Shown here one piece after another: positions 1 to 7,751 of a stretch of DNA of 39,364 bases. Numbering within the stretch: the stretch's first letter is position 1; each line of letters opens with the position of its first letter. The DNA is taken from NCBI GenBank assembly GCA_017632775.1, contig JAGBQR010000041.1, forward strand, positions 1 through 39,364, in the 5' to 3' direction. Made by a program: the position numbers and the translations under genes. A model generated the notes under the pieces. It was not told the DNA's origin. It saw nothing but the letters and a program-made list of their open reading frames with translations, and searched no databases. The stretch comes from Oscillospiraceae bacterium (GTDB lineage Bacteria > Bacillota > Clostridia > Oscillospirales > Oscillospiraceae).

Positions 1-142
1 AACGGTTCCACACTTCTCAAGCTTCTTCTAGCAAACAAGTGAATTCTCAGGAATAAAAAAAGGACACGCTGCAGCGTGTCCTTTTTTTATTCCTGAGAAT
101 TCACTTGTTTGCTAGAAGAAGCTTGAGAAGTGTGGAACCGTT
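1..142. repeat. Perfect 142-bp palindrome at the window edge
   Basis: Bases 1-71 are the exact reverse complement of 72-142, with the centre at 71/72 inside a terminator hairpin. The right arm is the true 3' end of the DUF937 gene on the minus strand. The left arm encodes the same last 13 residues plus stop (1-42) on the plus strand. The symmetry begins at base 1 with no mismatch, not even at silent codon positions. This fits a fold-back artefact at a contig end better than an old gene duplication, but a real inverted duplication continuing to the left cannot be excluded. Confidence 0.97.
55..88 (-). terminator. Rho-independent terminator of the DUF937 gene
   Basis: A GC-rich 20-base perfect dyad (62-81) is flanked by seven A (55-61) and seven T (82-88). 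TGCA can form a four-base loop. It lies 13 bases past the stop codon of the minus-strand gene and could work in both directions. It is also the centre of the 142-bp palindrome, so its exact left half should be confirmed. Confidence 0.85.
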
Positions 143-697
143 GAGACTGTCATCTTTTTCAGCCTGAACAGGTTTTGGGGCGAAAAGGACATTCAGGATC
201 CCGCCGTTCTGCGGTTTGGAGCCGGCAAACATGGCCATAATATCACTGAGATCGAGACCGTCACTGAGATCTGCTTTGCCTGCGCTGTTCCCGTGTGCTG
301 TAGCAGCGGAAAGTCCGCTCAGGAGTGCAGGAGCGATCCCGCTCAGGACCCCGGAGACCTGCTGCTGGCTGAGTCCGGTCTGATTGGAAAGACTGATGAT
401 GTCCGCTTCCTTTCCGGCACCGAGGATATGGCCGATGATCTTATCTCCGTCAGCTGTGTCCGCTTTGGCGATCTGCTGTGCAAGAGATTCTTTGCTGGTG
501 TGCTGCGTGAGGGCGGTGAGAAGGGAAGCTGCACCCTCCTTGCCGGACGCATTCTTGGTGAGCATCTTGAGAAGAAGAGGAACGGCGAGCGGAATGAGCT
601 TTTTGAGCTGTTTGGCATTGAGACCCGTCTTTTTTGCCAGCGCGTTGAGCGCTCCGCTGGTAAGAAGCGATTTGAGCAGAATGCTGAGAAGATTCAT
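101..697 (-). CDS. DUF937 domain protein
   Basis: A 198-residue protein of the DUF937 family, whose function is unknown. It is helical, with a Leu/Ala-rich N-terminal half carrying a K-K-T-G-L-N turn near residue 24. A middle segment has a G-D-K-I-I-G-H-I-L-G motif, and a low-complexity tail is rich in Gly, Asp and Ser. No signal peptide or clear membrane segment is seen. The start at 697 is chosen because AGGAG lies 8 bases upstream of that ATG; longer in-frame extensions lack a ribosome site. It stands alone on the minus strand, with a -10-like TATAAT at 740-735 and a terminator right after the stop. The stop and last codons fall in the terminal palindrome. The family call is fairly secure; no role is proposed. 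Confidence 0.8.
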   Translation of the reverse strand: MNLLSILLKSLLTSGALNALAKKTGLNAKQLKKLIPLAVPLLLKMLTKNASGKEGAASLLTALTQHTSKESLAQQIAKADTADGDKIIGHILGAGKEADIISLSNQTGLSQQQVSGVLSGIAPALLSGLSAATAHGNSAGKADLSDGLDLSDIMAMFAGSKPQNGGILNVLFAPKPVQAEKDDSLNGSTLLKLLLANK

Positions 698-734
698 GGT
701 GTTGTCTCCTGTATCATGTAAATGAAGTGAATGT

Positions 735-740
735 ATTATA
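735..740 (-). promoter_or_regulatory. -10 element for the DUF937 gene
   Basis: TATAAT read on the minus strand, about 38 bases upstream of the DUF937 start codon. No convincing -35 box is seen 16-18 bases further upstream. Confidence 0.45.
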
Positions 741-838
741 TCACTCTTCCTTCGTTTTGTATATCCTGAGGATCGCATTTGTGTACAGGTGGCGCTTCTT
801 GTGGCAGCAGAGATGAACGCCCGTTATGGCAGCTGTGA

Positions 839-863
839 CCGGACTTGGAGTCCGGCTTTTTTT
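839..863 (+). terminator. Orphan hairpin terminator
   Basis: A 7-bp perfect stem CCGGACT/AGTCCGG with a 3-base loop (TGG) is followed by seven T (857-863). It is oriented to stop plus-strand transcription, yet no plus-strand gene lies upstream in the window. It may end a short untranslated RNA starting somewhere in 740-838. Confidence 0.75.
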
Positions 864-1006
864 ATTCATATAAATTAACATAATAATTTGAAATAATTTA
901 CATAATCTTAGTTCAATGTAACTTTTTTTTATCATAATTTTCACAAATAAAAGTCGAATTATAGATTAGTTTTTACTGTATTTAGACGCTTTTTTCTACG
1001 TGGCAA

Positions 1007-1031
1007 TGGTATAATATGTTAACCATATTAT
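1007..1031 (+). promoter_or_regulatory. Extended -10 with an overlapping dyad
   Basis: TGGTATAAT (1007-1015) is an extended -10 element upstream of the secreted-protein gene. An 8-bp inverted repeat ATAATATG (1011-1018) / CATATTAT (1024-1031), with a 5-base spacer TTAAC, overlaps it and the expected start point. This is where a repressor would sit. No good -35 box is seen, as expected for an extended -10. The operator reading is an inference. Confidence 0.5.
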
Positions 1032-1079
1032 GATGCTAAAAATATTTTTTTATGTAACTCATCTGGGACAGGAACCGCC

Positions 1080-2840
1080 ATGAGAAGAAAAGTAGTTTTC
1101 AGTTTCATATTCGTACTTGTCTGCTCTTTCCTGCTTGCTGCGGCGGCATCTGCGGAGTCTTCCGCAAAAACCGCGCCAGGGCCGGGAGATTTCGATTTTG
1201 ACCCGGATACGGGAACGGTCTGCTGGATTTATCCGGAGCTCTCCGGAATCACTACGGTTTATGTGGACAGCGAGGGAGTGATTCACAGCGAACTGCCTTC
1301 CGTTCCCGGAACTTACACGGTTAAGGTGAGCACTGCGGAAAATGAATTTTTCAGCGCTGCCGAGGACGTGACGGGCCCCTGGATTTATTACGTGGATAGG
1401 GGAACTGTGGACGTCTCGTTCCGAAGCGGCAGTCTGGTATTCGGAGAAAAAGGAGCGCAGGTCTATAACGTGGCATGGTCCGGCGTGAGTTTCCGCAATG
1501 TTCCTGCTTCTGAGATGCCAGTTGTTTCATGGCCGGCGGGACAGCCGGAAGGGCTTCAGGCGTCCTTCTCCTATAACAGTACAGTGCTGACATTTTCAAC
1601 AGCGAAAGGTTCCGGCGTTCCTGCGGGAACTTATAAATGTTTCGTGACTTTCGGGGATCTGGTTTCTTCGGAAATCGACGTGAAGATCGAACCGAAGGAG
1701 ATTAAGATTCCGGAAATCACAAGCACATTTGCTTATAACGGGAAAATACAGTCTCCGGTCAAAGAAGGATACGGATATACGGTACGGGGGACGGGCAGCA
1801 GCGATACAGTAGGTATTTACGCAGCTGCGCTCGAACTGGCCGATATGAACAACTACGTCTGGGATGACGGTTCCTCCAGACCGGTTATGCTTAACTGGGA
1901 GATCACGAAGCGTCCTGTTGTCGTAAGCAACATCAAAGTTTTTGACAAGATTTGTGACGGCACTACCACCTGTGTCTTAAACTGTACAGAAGCACAGTTC
2001 AAGGGTATTCTCAAGGATGATGAGCTTTCCTGTACGGCAACAGGCACTTTCGACAGCCCGGGTGTAGGCAGCGGTAAACTTGTTGAACTTGCGATTACGC
2101 TCACTGGTCCGGACAAAGATAACTACTATATCGAAGAAGGCAGCCAGACGCATGCGGCGGGAACGATAATACGCTCGGAAGAGACCGGCTCGGTGGAATA
2201 TGTTTCAGAACGGGAACTGAATTACCGCAGCGCCGATCTGATCAACGGGAAGGAAGCAATCGAGACGATTCTTACAGCAGAAGACCGCAAATTGATCAAA
2301 AACGGTGCGGACCTGAAGATCTGGCTTTCGATTAGCGACATCACATCCTCGGTTCCTGCACATGACATGGCAAAGGTCGAAACGGTCCGCGGAGATGCAA
2401 AAGTGGCGGCCTACCTTGACGTAAACATCTTCCGCCAGTATGGCAACAGTGAAAACATGAGCAAAGTTTCCGAAACGCAAAGCGAAGTGGAAATCGAGTT
2501 CAAAGTGCCTCAGAACCTGATCAATCACAACAGTACGGTGAACCGGAATTATCAGCTTGTCCGGGTACACGACGGTGTGGCGGAAGTACTGGATGCGCAG
2601 TTCGATAAAGAAAGCAACACGATCCGCTTCAGTACAGACAAGTTTTCGACCTATGCACTGGTCTATAATGACGTGAAGATACGCCCGGCACAGCTTGATT
2701 TCTTTAAAGTCGACCTCTCCAGCACATCGATCCGAGTCCTCTTTGTCCTGATCCTGTTTATCCTCATCGGAGCACAGATCTGCAGCTACATATACGGGAA
2801 ACCGCATACGAAAAAACAGGCTTACACCGGCAAACACTGA
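1080..2840 (+). CDS. Secreted, membrane-anchored Ig-like/YDG domain protein
   Basis: A 586-residue surface or extracytoplasmic protein. Residues 1-25 are a signal peptide (Arg-Arg-Lys, a hydrophobic core, then an Ala-rich cleavage region). The middle is beta-rich. Residues about 275-365 look like a YDG-type Ig-like module, with a V-F-D-K-I-C-D-G-T-T start and a D-N-Y-Y-I end. The region 370-540 shows no family I can name. Residues about 549-570 form a membrane helix followed by a short basic tail, so the bulk of the protein faces outside. No LPXTG motif is present. Cys residues near 286-318 could form disulfides. It is monocistronic: an extended -10 lies upstream and a strong terminator follows. 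The ribosome site is weak (AGGA). Its role is unknown; adhesion or envelope sensing are only guesses. Confidence 0.8.
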   Translation: MRRKVVFSFIFVLVCSFLLAAAASAESSAKTAPGPGDFDFDPDTGTVCWIYPELSGITTVYVDSEGVIHSELPSVPGTYTVKVSTAENEFFSAAEDVTGPWIYYVDRGTVDVSFRSGSLVFGEKGAQVYNVAWSGVSFRNVPASEMPVVSWPAGQPEGLQASFSYNSTVLTFSTAKGSGVPAGTYKCFVTFGDLVSSEIDVKIEPKEIKIPEITSTFAYNGKIQSPVKEGYGYTVRGTGSSDTVGIYAAALELADMNNYVWDDGSSRPVMLNWEITKRPVVVSNIKVFDKICDGTTTCVLNCTEAQFKGILKDDELSCTATGTFDSPGVGSGKLVELAITLTGPDKDNYYIEEGSQTHAAGTIIRSEETGSVEYVSERELNYRSADLINGKEAIETILTAEDRKLIKNGADLKIWLSISDITSSVPAHDMAKVETVRGDAKVAAYLDVNIFRQYGNSENMSKVSETQSEVEIEFKVPQNLINHNSTVNRNYQLVRVHDGVAEVLDAQFDKESNTIRFSTDKFSTYALVYNDVKIRPAQLDFFKVDLSSTSIRVLFVLILFILIGAQICSYIYGKPHTKKQAYTGKH

Positions 2841-2873
2841 AGTTCAGGAGATTCCTCCCTGAAATATATCCGT

Positions 2874-2914
2874 AAAGAAGAACGGCATTCCGGAATGGAA
2901 CCGTTCTTCTTTAT
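2874..2914 (+). terminator. Terminator after the secreted-protein gene
   Basis: A 12-bp stem AAAGAAGAACGG (2874-2885) / CCGTTCTTCTTT (2901-2912) encloses a second palindromic stem (CATTCC/GGAATG). It starts 33 bases after the stop codon. The T-tract is short, so termination may be partial. Confidence 0.75.
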
Positions 2915-2965
2915 ATATGCTCTGCATTTACGCTCTTCTCCCGGAACGGCTTCTGTATCAGGCTG

Positions 2966-2994
2966 TTGACGGAGAAAGCAAAAAAAAGTATACT
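2966..2994 (+). promoter_or_regulatory. Sigma-A type promoter of the ACT/UPF0210 pair
   Basis: TTGACG (2966-2971), a 17-base spacer, then TATACT (2989-2994), 25 bases before the start codon of the ACT-domain gene. Confidence 0.8.
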
Positions 2995-3019
2995 TTTTGC
3001 AAAAATCGGAGGTACTTGT

Positions 3020-3289
3020 ATGAACGCGATCGTAACCGTTGTCGGACAGGACCGTGTGGGCATTATTGCCGCAATCTGTGTACGGCTTTCTTCATTCAAC
3101 ATCAATATACTGGATATTTCCCAGACGATCCTGGAGGGGAATTTCACCATGGTGATGGCTGTGGATATCCGGGAGGCAAATGCATCCTTCCGGGAAGTGC
3201 AGGAATCGCTTAACGAACTTGGCCGTGATATGGGGCTTTCTATCCGCATTCAGCGTGAAGAGATCTTCGATGCCATGCATAACATCTGA
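3020..3289 (+). CDS. ACT domain protein, UPF0237 family
   Basis: An 89-residue protein that is a single ACT domain. The N-terminus has the beta strand [14 protein letters not shown], a typical ligand-binding ACT start, followed by the helix and the I-L-D-I-S-Q-T strand. ACT domains bind amino acids or similar small ligands; the ligand here is unknown. GGAGG lies just upstream of ATG 3020, which sets the start. It is 11 bases upstream of the UPF0210 gene and shares its promoter. The two families occur as a conserved pair in many Gram-positive bacteria, so the ACT protein may be the regulatory partner. The family call is firm and the function is open. Confidence 0.9.
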   Translation: MNAIVTVVGQDRVGIIAAICVRLSSFNINILDISQTILEGNFTMVMAVDIREANASFREVQESLNELGRDMGLSIRIQREEIFDAMHNI

Positions 3290-3300
3290 GGGAACGGAAA

Positions 3301-4659
3301 ATGCTGAACAGAAAGGACATTCTTTCCACTATTGAAATGATCGATCAGCAGCATCTGGATATCCGTACCATCACGATGGGGATATCCCTGTATGACTGCT
3401 GTGACGGCAGCGTAAAGCGTGCATGCGATAAAATCACGGACAAAATTTCCCATTACGCCGAGAAACTGGTGAGTACAGGGGAAGCGATCGAGATCGAATA
3501 TGGGATCCCGATTGTCAACAAAAGAATCTCGGTATCTCCCATTGCTGTCATAGCCGCTGCATCCGATTCTCCTGATTATGTACCGTTTGCTGCAGCTCTC
3601 GATAAGGCGGCCAAAAATTGCGGCGTGAACTTTATAGGAGGTTTTTCCGCTCTTGTGCAGAAGGGAATGACAAAAGCGGATGAAAAACTGATCCGGTCGA
3701 TCCCGGAGGCGCTTGCCTCTACAGATCTTGTCTGTGCCTCGGTGAATGTCGGTTCAACAAAGGCGGGAATCAATATGGATGCAGTAGCCCTGATGGGACA
3801 GATCGTCAAAGAGACTGCGGCACTTACGAAGGACCGGGACGGACTCGGATGCGCGAAACTGGTGGTTTTCTGTAATGCTGTAGAGGACAATCCGTTTATG
3901 GCCGGGGCATTTCATGGAACAGGTGAAGCGGAGAGAGTGATCAATGTAGGTGTTTCCGGACCCGGAGTAGTCCATCACGCACTGCAGGCGGTGAAAGGCG
4001 CTCCACTGGATGTGGTTGCGGAGACAGTAAAGAAAACGGCGTTTCGCGTGACCCGAATGGGACAGCTCGTTGCGATGGAGGCCTCCCGACGTCTGGATAC
4101 ACCCTTCGGGATCGTGGATCTTTCTCTTGCTCCGACTCCGGCGGTAGGAGATTCAGTCGCCCGTATCCTGGAAGAAATGGGACTCGAAGTCTGCGGCACA
4201 CATGGAACAACAGCCGCATTGGCCCTGCTGAACGATGCGGTGAAAAAGGGAGGGATCATGGCATCCTCCTCCGTGGGCGGCCTTTCCGGGGCATTTATCC
4301 CGGTCTCTGAAGACGAGGGTATGATCGCGGCGGCTGTGCAGGGCACCCTGACCATCGATAAGCTGGAGGCATTGACCTGTGTCTGTTCTGTCGGACTCGA
4401 TATGATTGCGGTTCCGGGAAATACTCCGGCTGAAACAGTAGCTGCAATTATCGCGGATGAAGCCGCTATCGGGATGGTCAACAGCAAAACTACGGCAGTA
4501 CGCCTGCTTCCGGTACCGGGGAAAAAAGTAGGGGATCGGATTGAACTGGGAGGCCTGCTTGGCAGTGCTCCTGTGATGCCGGTTCATGCGGAGAGCAGCA
4601 GTGACTTTGTTCTCCGCGGCGGACATATCCCGGCACCCGTCCACAGTCTGAGAAACTGA
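3301..4659 (+). CDS. PFL family protein, UPF0210 (DUF711)
   Basis: A 452-residue protein, full length for UPF0210/DUF711. It starts with the typical D-I-x-x-T-I-E-M-I region and contains the conserved [11 protein letters not shown] and G-x-x-N-F-I-G-G-F-S segments. C-terminally it has Gly-rich stretches such as [11 protein letters not shown]. The fold is related to glycyl-radical enzymes of the PFL type, but I see no glycyl-radical loop motif (RVxGY), so a radical mechanism is not supported here. The biochemical role is unknown. It is probably translated together with the preceding ACT-domain gene. The ribosome site is weak (GGAA), and no alternative start fits better. Confidence 0.9.
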   Translation: MLNRKDILSTIEMIDQQHLDIRTITMGISLYDCCDGSVKRACDKITDKISHYAEKLVSTGEAIEIEYGIPIVNKRISVSPIAVIAAASDSPDYVPFAAALDKAAKNCGVNFIGGFSALVQKGMTKADEKLIRSIPEALASTDLVCASVNVGSTKAGINMDAVALMGQIVKETAALTKDRDGLGCAKLVVFCNAVEDNPFMAGAFHGTGEAERVINVGVSGPGVVHHALQAVKGAPLDVVAETVKKTAFRVTRMGQLVAMEASRRLDTPFGIVDLSLAPTPAVGDSVARILEEMGLEVCGTHGTTAALALLNDAVKKGGIMASSSVGGLSGAFIPVSEDEGMIAAAVQGTLTIDKLEALTCVCSVGLDMIAVPGNTPAETVAAIIADEAAIGMVNSKTTAVRLLPVPGKKVGDRIELGGLLGSAPVMPVHAESSSDFVLRGGHIPAPVHSLRN

Positions 4660-4681
4660 ACCGCTGCGGGGGGATCCGCTC

Positions 4682-4711
4682 TTGACAGGAACTTCCGGAA
4701 TGGAATACAAT
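4682..4711 (+). promoter_or_regulatory. Sigma-A type promoter of the E2-like gene
   Basis: TTGACA (4682-4687), an 18-base spacer, then TACAAT (4706-4711). The expected RNA start near 4718 lies downstream of the possible starts TTG 4682 and ATG 4700, so translation should begin at ATG 4757. Confidence 0.75.
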
Positions 4712-4756
4712 AACTTCGTTCAAATTTTTGAAGAAACAGAGGGTAAAAAAGAAACG

Positions 4757-5653
4757 ATGTTTGGCAGAAGACCCGATGGACGGCGCGTGAAGGGTATCGA
4801 CCCGATCGTGGCCATAACACCCTACGTGATGCCCATGCGCTGTGATGCGCAGGTGTTTCTCAAGCACAGGGCAGATATGGAAGTTCTTTCCCGCTATATC
4901 CGGAAACAGAAGATCGAAAAAGGAGAAAAATTCTCCTATATGTCGATCGTGATTGCTGCATATGTCCGCGCGGTGAGCAGAAATCCGGGGATCAATCGCT
5001 TTATCATGAATAAACAGTATTATTCCCGCAATAACTGTTCGGTTGCCTTTACCATGCTGAAAAACCCGGAGAATATCGACGACGGTGAAACAGTCGTGAA
5101 GATTCGCTTTGACCTGACGGATACGATCTATGACGTTCGTGACCGGATTGAAACAGCAGTGCGGGAGAACCGCGGTGTTCAGGAGAAAAATTTCCTTGAC
5201 AGGCTGGCCGGAGGATTGCTTGCGATCCCGGGATTGCCGACGCTGATTGTTGCGATCATCCGTTTTCTGGATCGGTACGGGATCTGTCCGCGGTTTCTCA
5301 TTGATGAATTGCCTTTTCATGTCGGGATGTATATAACGAATACGGCATCCATAGGACTGCATGATGTGAACCACCATATTTATAATTTCGGGAATGTCAG
5401 TCTCTTTTTCGGCCTGGGTACCACAGAGAAGGTCGCAGTAGTAGAAAAGGGAACGACTCGCATGAAGCGCTATCTGCCGATCGGGATCACCGCGGACGAA
5501 CGGGTCTGTGCAGGATCTCATTATGCGCGGTTTTTCAACGATATGCGCACATATCTGGATCATCCGGAAAAGCTGGAACAGCCGCCTGAGCAGGTGCTGT
5601 TTGACTGCGGACTGGAATACCATGAACCGAAACTGAGAAAGGAACAGCGCTGA
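4757..5653 (+). CDS. Stand-alone, degenerate E2-type acyltransferase domain protein
   Basis: A 298-residue protein resembling the catalytic (CAT-like) domain of 2-oxoacid dehydrogenase E2 subunits, without a lipoyl or peripheral-subunit-binding domain. The C-terminal signature that is normally D-H-R-x-x-D-G reads D-E-R-V-C-A-G at residues 247-253, so both the catalytic His and the Asp are replaced. A hydrophobic stretch (about 152-173) sits where E2 proteins have none that I know of. No E1, E3 or lipoyl-attachment gene lies nearby. Start 4757 is preferred because the promoter overlaps the upstream alternatives; AGAGGG lies about 14 bases upstream. It is monocistronic, with its own promoter and terminator. 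It may be a non-catalytic binding protein or may use different residues; substrate unknown. Confidence 0.7.
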   Translation: MFGRRPDGRRVKGIDPIVAITPYVMPMRCDAQVFLKHRADMEVLSRYIRKQKIEKGEKFSYMSIVIAAYVRAVSRNPGINRFIMNKQYYSRNNCSVAFTMLKNPENIDDGETVVKIRFDLTDTIYDVRDRIETAVRENRGVQEKNFLDRLAGGLLAIPGLPTLIVAIIRFLDRYGICPRFLIDELPFHVGMYITNTASIGLHDVNHHIYNFGNVSLFFGLGTTEKVAVVEKGTTRMKRYLPIGITADERVCAGSHYARFFNDMRTYLDHPEKLEQPPEQVLFDCGLEYHEPKLRKEQR

Positions 5654-5674
5654 TATCTGAAGCGGGGAAAAAGG

Positions 5675-5714
5675 AAACCGCATCGATCTGTTTTGAGATC
5701 GATGCGGTTTTTTG
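5675..5714. terminator. Bidirectional terminator between convergent genes
   Basis: A 14-bp perfect stem (5675-5688 / 5697-5710) with an 8-base loop and T-rich flanks on both strands. It serves the plus-strand E2-like gene and the long minus-strand operon ending with cysS. Confidence 0.9.
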
Positions 5715-5750
5715 TGTTTTCGACGGGATGAAAGAGAATGGATAAAGATA

Positions 5751-7202
5751 TCAGATCCGTTTCCATCTTGCTCCGTGCGGGATATCGGTAACTTCGATTC
5801 CGGAAACCTTCAGTTCTTCGCGAATAGCGTCAGCACGAGCGTAGTCCTTCGCTTTTTTTGCTTCCTGTCTTTCCAGAATCTTCGCTTCCACAGCCGGATC
5901 GGATGATCCGTCTTCCGAGATCACAGTGAACTCGCCGGCGGCAGCCGCCTGCTTCTTCAGAAGCTCTCTCTTTACTTCCGCTTTGCGGATGAGATCGAGA
6001 CCAAGCACAGAATCAAAATCAGCAATAAGCTTCAGTTTTGTGTCGTCGTTGGCATTCGCTTTCAGAACATCGTACAGAGAGGTAACGGCAAGAGAGGTGT
6101 TCAGATCGTTAGCAAGGGCAGAGTCGAAACGTTCCCGGAGCTTTTTCGTGTTCTCTTCGTCAATAGGCTCCCCTTTAGGAGAAAGAGCGGCGATGCGGCC
6201 GATGAGTTTTTCATAGGTCTTTTGCGCATTATCCAGATTTTCCCAGTTGAAGACCAGAGATTTGCGGTAGTGGCTCTGCAGACAGAACAGCCGGTAGGAA
6301 AGCGGATCATACCCTTTGTCCTCCAGCAGAGAAACGGTCAGGAATTCGCCCTTTGATTTGCTCATCTTTCCGTCTGTGGTGTTCAGGTGGAGAACGTGCA
6401 TCCAGTAGTTGCACCACTTATGGCCGAGATAGGACTCGCTCTGCGCGATTTCATTGGTATGATGCGGAAAGGCATTGTCGATTCCGCCGCAGTGGATGTC
6501 CAGATCCTCGCCTAAGTGTTTCATCGAGATGCCGGAACACTCAATGTGCCAGCCGGGGTAACCGGTTCCCCACGGGGAATCCCATTTGAGAGCCTGATCT
6601 TCAAATTTGGATTTGGTAAACCAGAGGACAAAGTCATTCTTGTTACGTTTGTTAAGATCCTCATCAACACCTTCACGGACGCCGACAGCCAGGTCTTCCT
6701 CGTTGAAGTCATTGAAGATATAGTAATGCTCCAGTTTCGAGGTGTCAAAATAGACATTGCCTCCGGCAAAATACGCATAGCCTGTGTCCATGAGCCTGCT
6801 GATGATGCGTATGTAATCGTCAATGCAGTTCGTGGCGGGTTCTACCACATCAGGGGTTTTGATGTTCAGTCTGGCACAGTCGGAGAAAAAGGCGTCGGTG
6901 TAGAACTTTGCGATTTCCATAACGGATTTATGCTCCCGCCGGGCTCCTTTGAGCATCTTGTCCTCACCCTCATCGGCATCGCTGGTGAGATGGCCCACAT
7001 CTGTGATATTCATCACGCGCTTAACATTATAGCCTGCAAAGCGCAGATATTTCTCCAGGACATCCTCCATGATATAAGAGCGCAGGTTTCCGATATGGGC
7101 AAAATGATATACGGTAGGACCGCAGGTATACATCTTTACGATGTCAGGATGATTCGGAACGAACTCCTCGATTTTTCTGGAAGCGGAATTATAGATCTTC
7201 AT
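5751..7202 (-). CDS. cysS: Cysteinyl-tRNA synthetase
   Basis: A 483-residue class Ia aminoacyl-tRNA synthetase that charges tRNA-Cys with cysteine in the cytosol. The HIGH-type motif is HIGN at 36-39 and KMSKS is at 279-283. The zinc ligands expected in bacterial CysS fit Cys27, Cys222, His247 and Glu251, with the usual spacing. The length is normal for the family. It is the last gene of the nine-gene minus-strand unit and is followed by a strong terminator. It starts 27 bases after pgsA, with GAAGGTG as ribosome site. Nothing is missing or odd in it. Confidence 0.97.
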   Translation of the reverse strand: MKIYNSASRKIEEFVPNHPDIVKMYTCGPTVYHFAHIGNLRSYIMEDVLEKYLRFAGYNVKRVMNITDVGHLTSDADEGEDKMLKGARREHKSVMEIAKFYTDAFFSDCARLNIKTPDVVEPATNCIDDYIRIISRLMDTGYAYFAGGNVYFDTSKLEHYYIFNDFNEEDLAVGVREGVDEDLNKRNKNDFVLWFTKSKFEDQALKWDSPWGTGYPGWHIECSGISMKHLGEDLDIHCGGIDNAFPHHTNEIAQSESYLGHKWCNYWMHVLHLNTTDGKMSKSKGEFLTVSLLEDKGYDPLSYRLFCLQSHYRKSLVFNWENLDNAQKTYEKLIGRIAALSPKGEPIDEENTKKLRERFDSALANDLNTSLAVTSLYDVLKANANDDTKLKLIADFDSVLGLDLIRKAEVKRELLKKQAAAAGEFTVISEDGSSDPAVEAKILERQEAKKAKDYARADAIREELKVSGIEVTDIPHGARWKRI

Positions 7203-7229
7203 AGTATTGCACCTTCTTTACATCAAGTA

Positions 7230-7751
7230 TCAGACATCCCGGAAAACGTCCAGGTTGCGCAGAAAGTATTCGAATCCGGAGACGAACGTCGTAACCGGGA
7301 TAAGTATGCAGGAGAGGATTGTCACAAAGCGGCTGTCCGGGAAAAGCATCATCGCGCCGAGACAGATCATTGTGCTTGCCGTTTTGATCTTTCCGGACAC
7401 TGCGGCGGCAATGACACGGCCTTTTTCGACTGCAACAAGGCGGAGACCTGAGACAGCAAACTCCCGGAAAACCACGATCGCCGTGATCCATCCCGGTATT
7501 TGACGTGCATCGGTGAAAAAGCAGAGTGCAGCAACAACCAGCATTTTATCCGCCAGAGGATCCATGAATTTCCCGAAATCCGTGATCTGATCATAGTGGC
7601 GTGCGATGTATCCGTCTGCAAAGTCGGAGATACAGGCGATAGTATAGACAATGAATGCGCCTGTTCGCTGACCGCAATAGGCGAGCACCAGAAAAACCGG
7701 CACCAGGATCACGCGCGCCAGGGTGATTTTATTTGCAGTCGTTTTCAGCAT
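7230..7751 (-). CDS. pgsA: CDP-diacylglycerol-glycerol-3-phosphate 3-phosphatidyltransferase
   Basis: A 173-residue integral membrane enzyme that makes phosphatidylglycerol phosphate, the first step to phosphatidylglycerol and cardiolipin. The full CDP-alcohol phosphatidyltransferase motif is present: Asp43, Asp46-Gly47, Ala50-Arg51, Gly60, Asp64 and Asp68, with canonical spacing. Several hydrophobic helices follow. Its start codon overlaps the end of rimO by 7 bases, which suggests translational coupling. The rimO-pgsA order is also common in Bacillota. Confidence 0.95.
   Translation of the reverse strand: MLKTTANKITLARVILVPVFLVLAYCGQRTGAFIVYTIACISDFADGYIARHYDQITDFGKFMDPLADKMLVVAALCFFTDARQIPGWITAIVVFREFAVSGLRLVAVEKGRVIAAAVSGKIKTASTMICLGAMMLFPDSRFVTILSCILIPVTTFVSGFEYFLRNLDVFRDV

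Larger units (their letters stand above)
698..1079. other. Intergenic region between divergent genes
   Basis: 382 bases without a supported gene. It holds the -10 element of the DUF937 gene, an orphan plus-strand terminator (839-863), and a long AT-rich tract (about 864-1060). It also holds the extended -10 of the next plus-strand gene with an overlapping dyad (1007-1031). A short minus-strand frame at 741-944 has no ribosome site and runs through the hairpin, so it is not called. Confidence 0.7.

Noticed and set aside
741..944. Minus-strand 67-codon frame in the first intergenic region
   Set aside because: No ribosome site, runs through a terminator hairpin and AT-rich DNA, and has no recognisable protein features.
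4682..4756. Longer N-terminus of the E2-like protein (TTG 4682 or ATG 4700)
   Set aside because: TTGACA/TACAAT at 4682-4711 reads as a promoter, so these codons would lie upstream of the RNA start.
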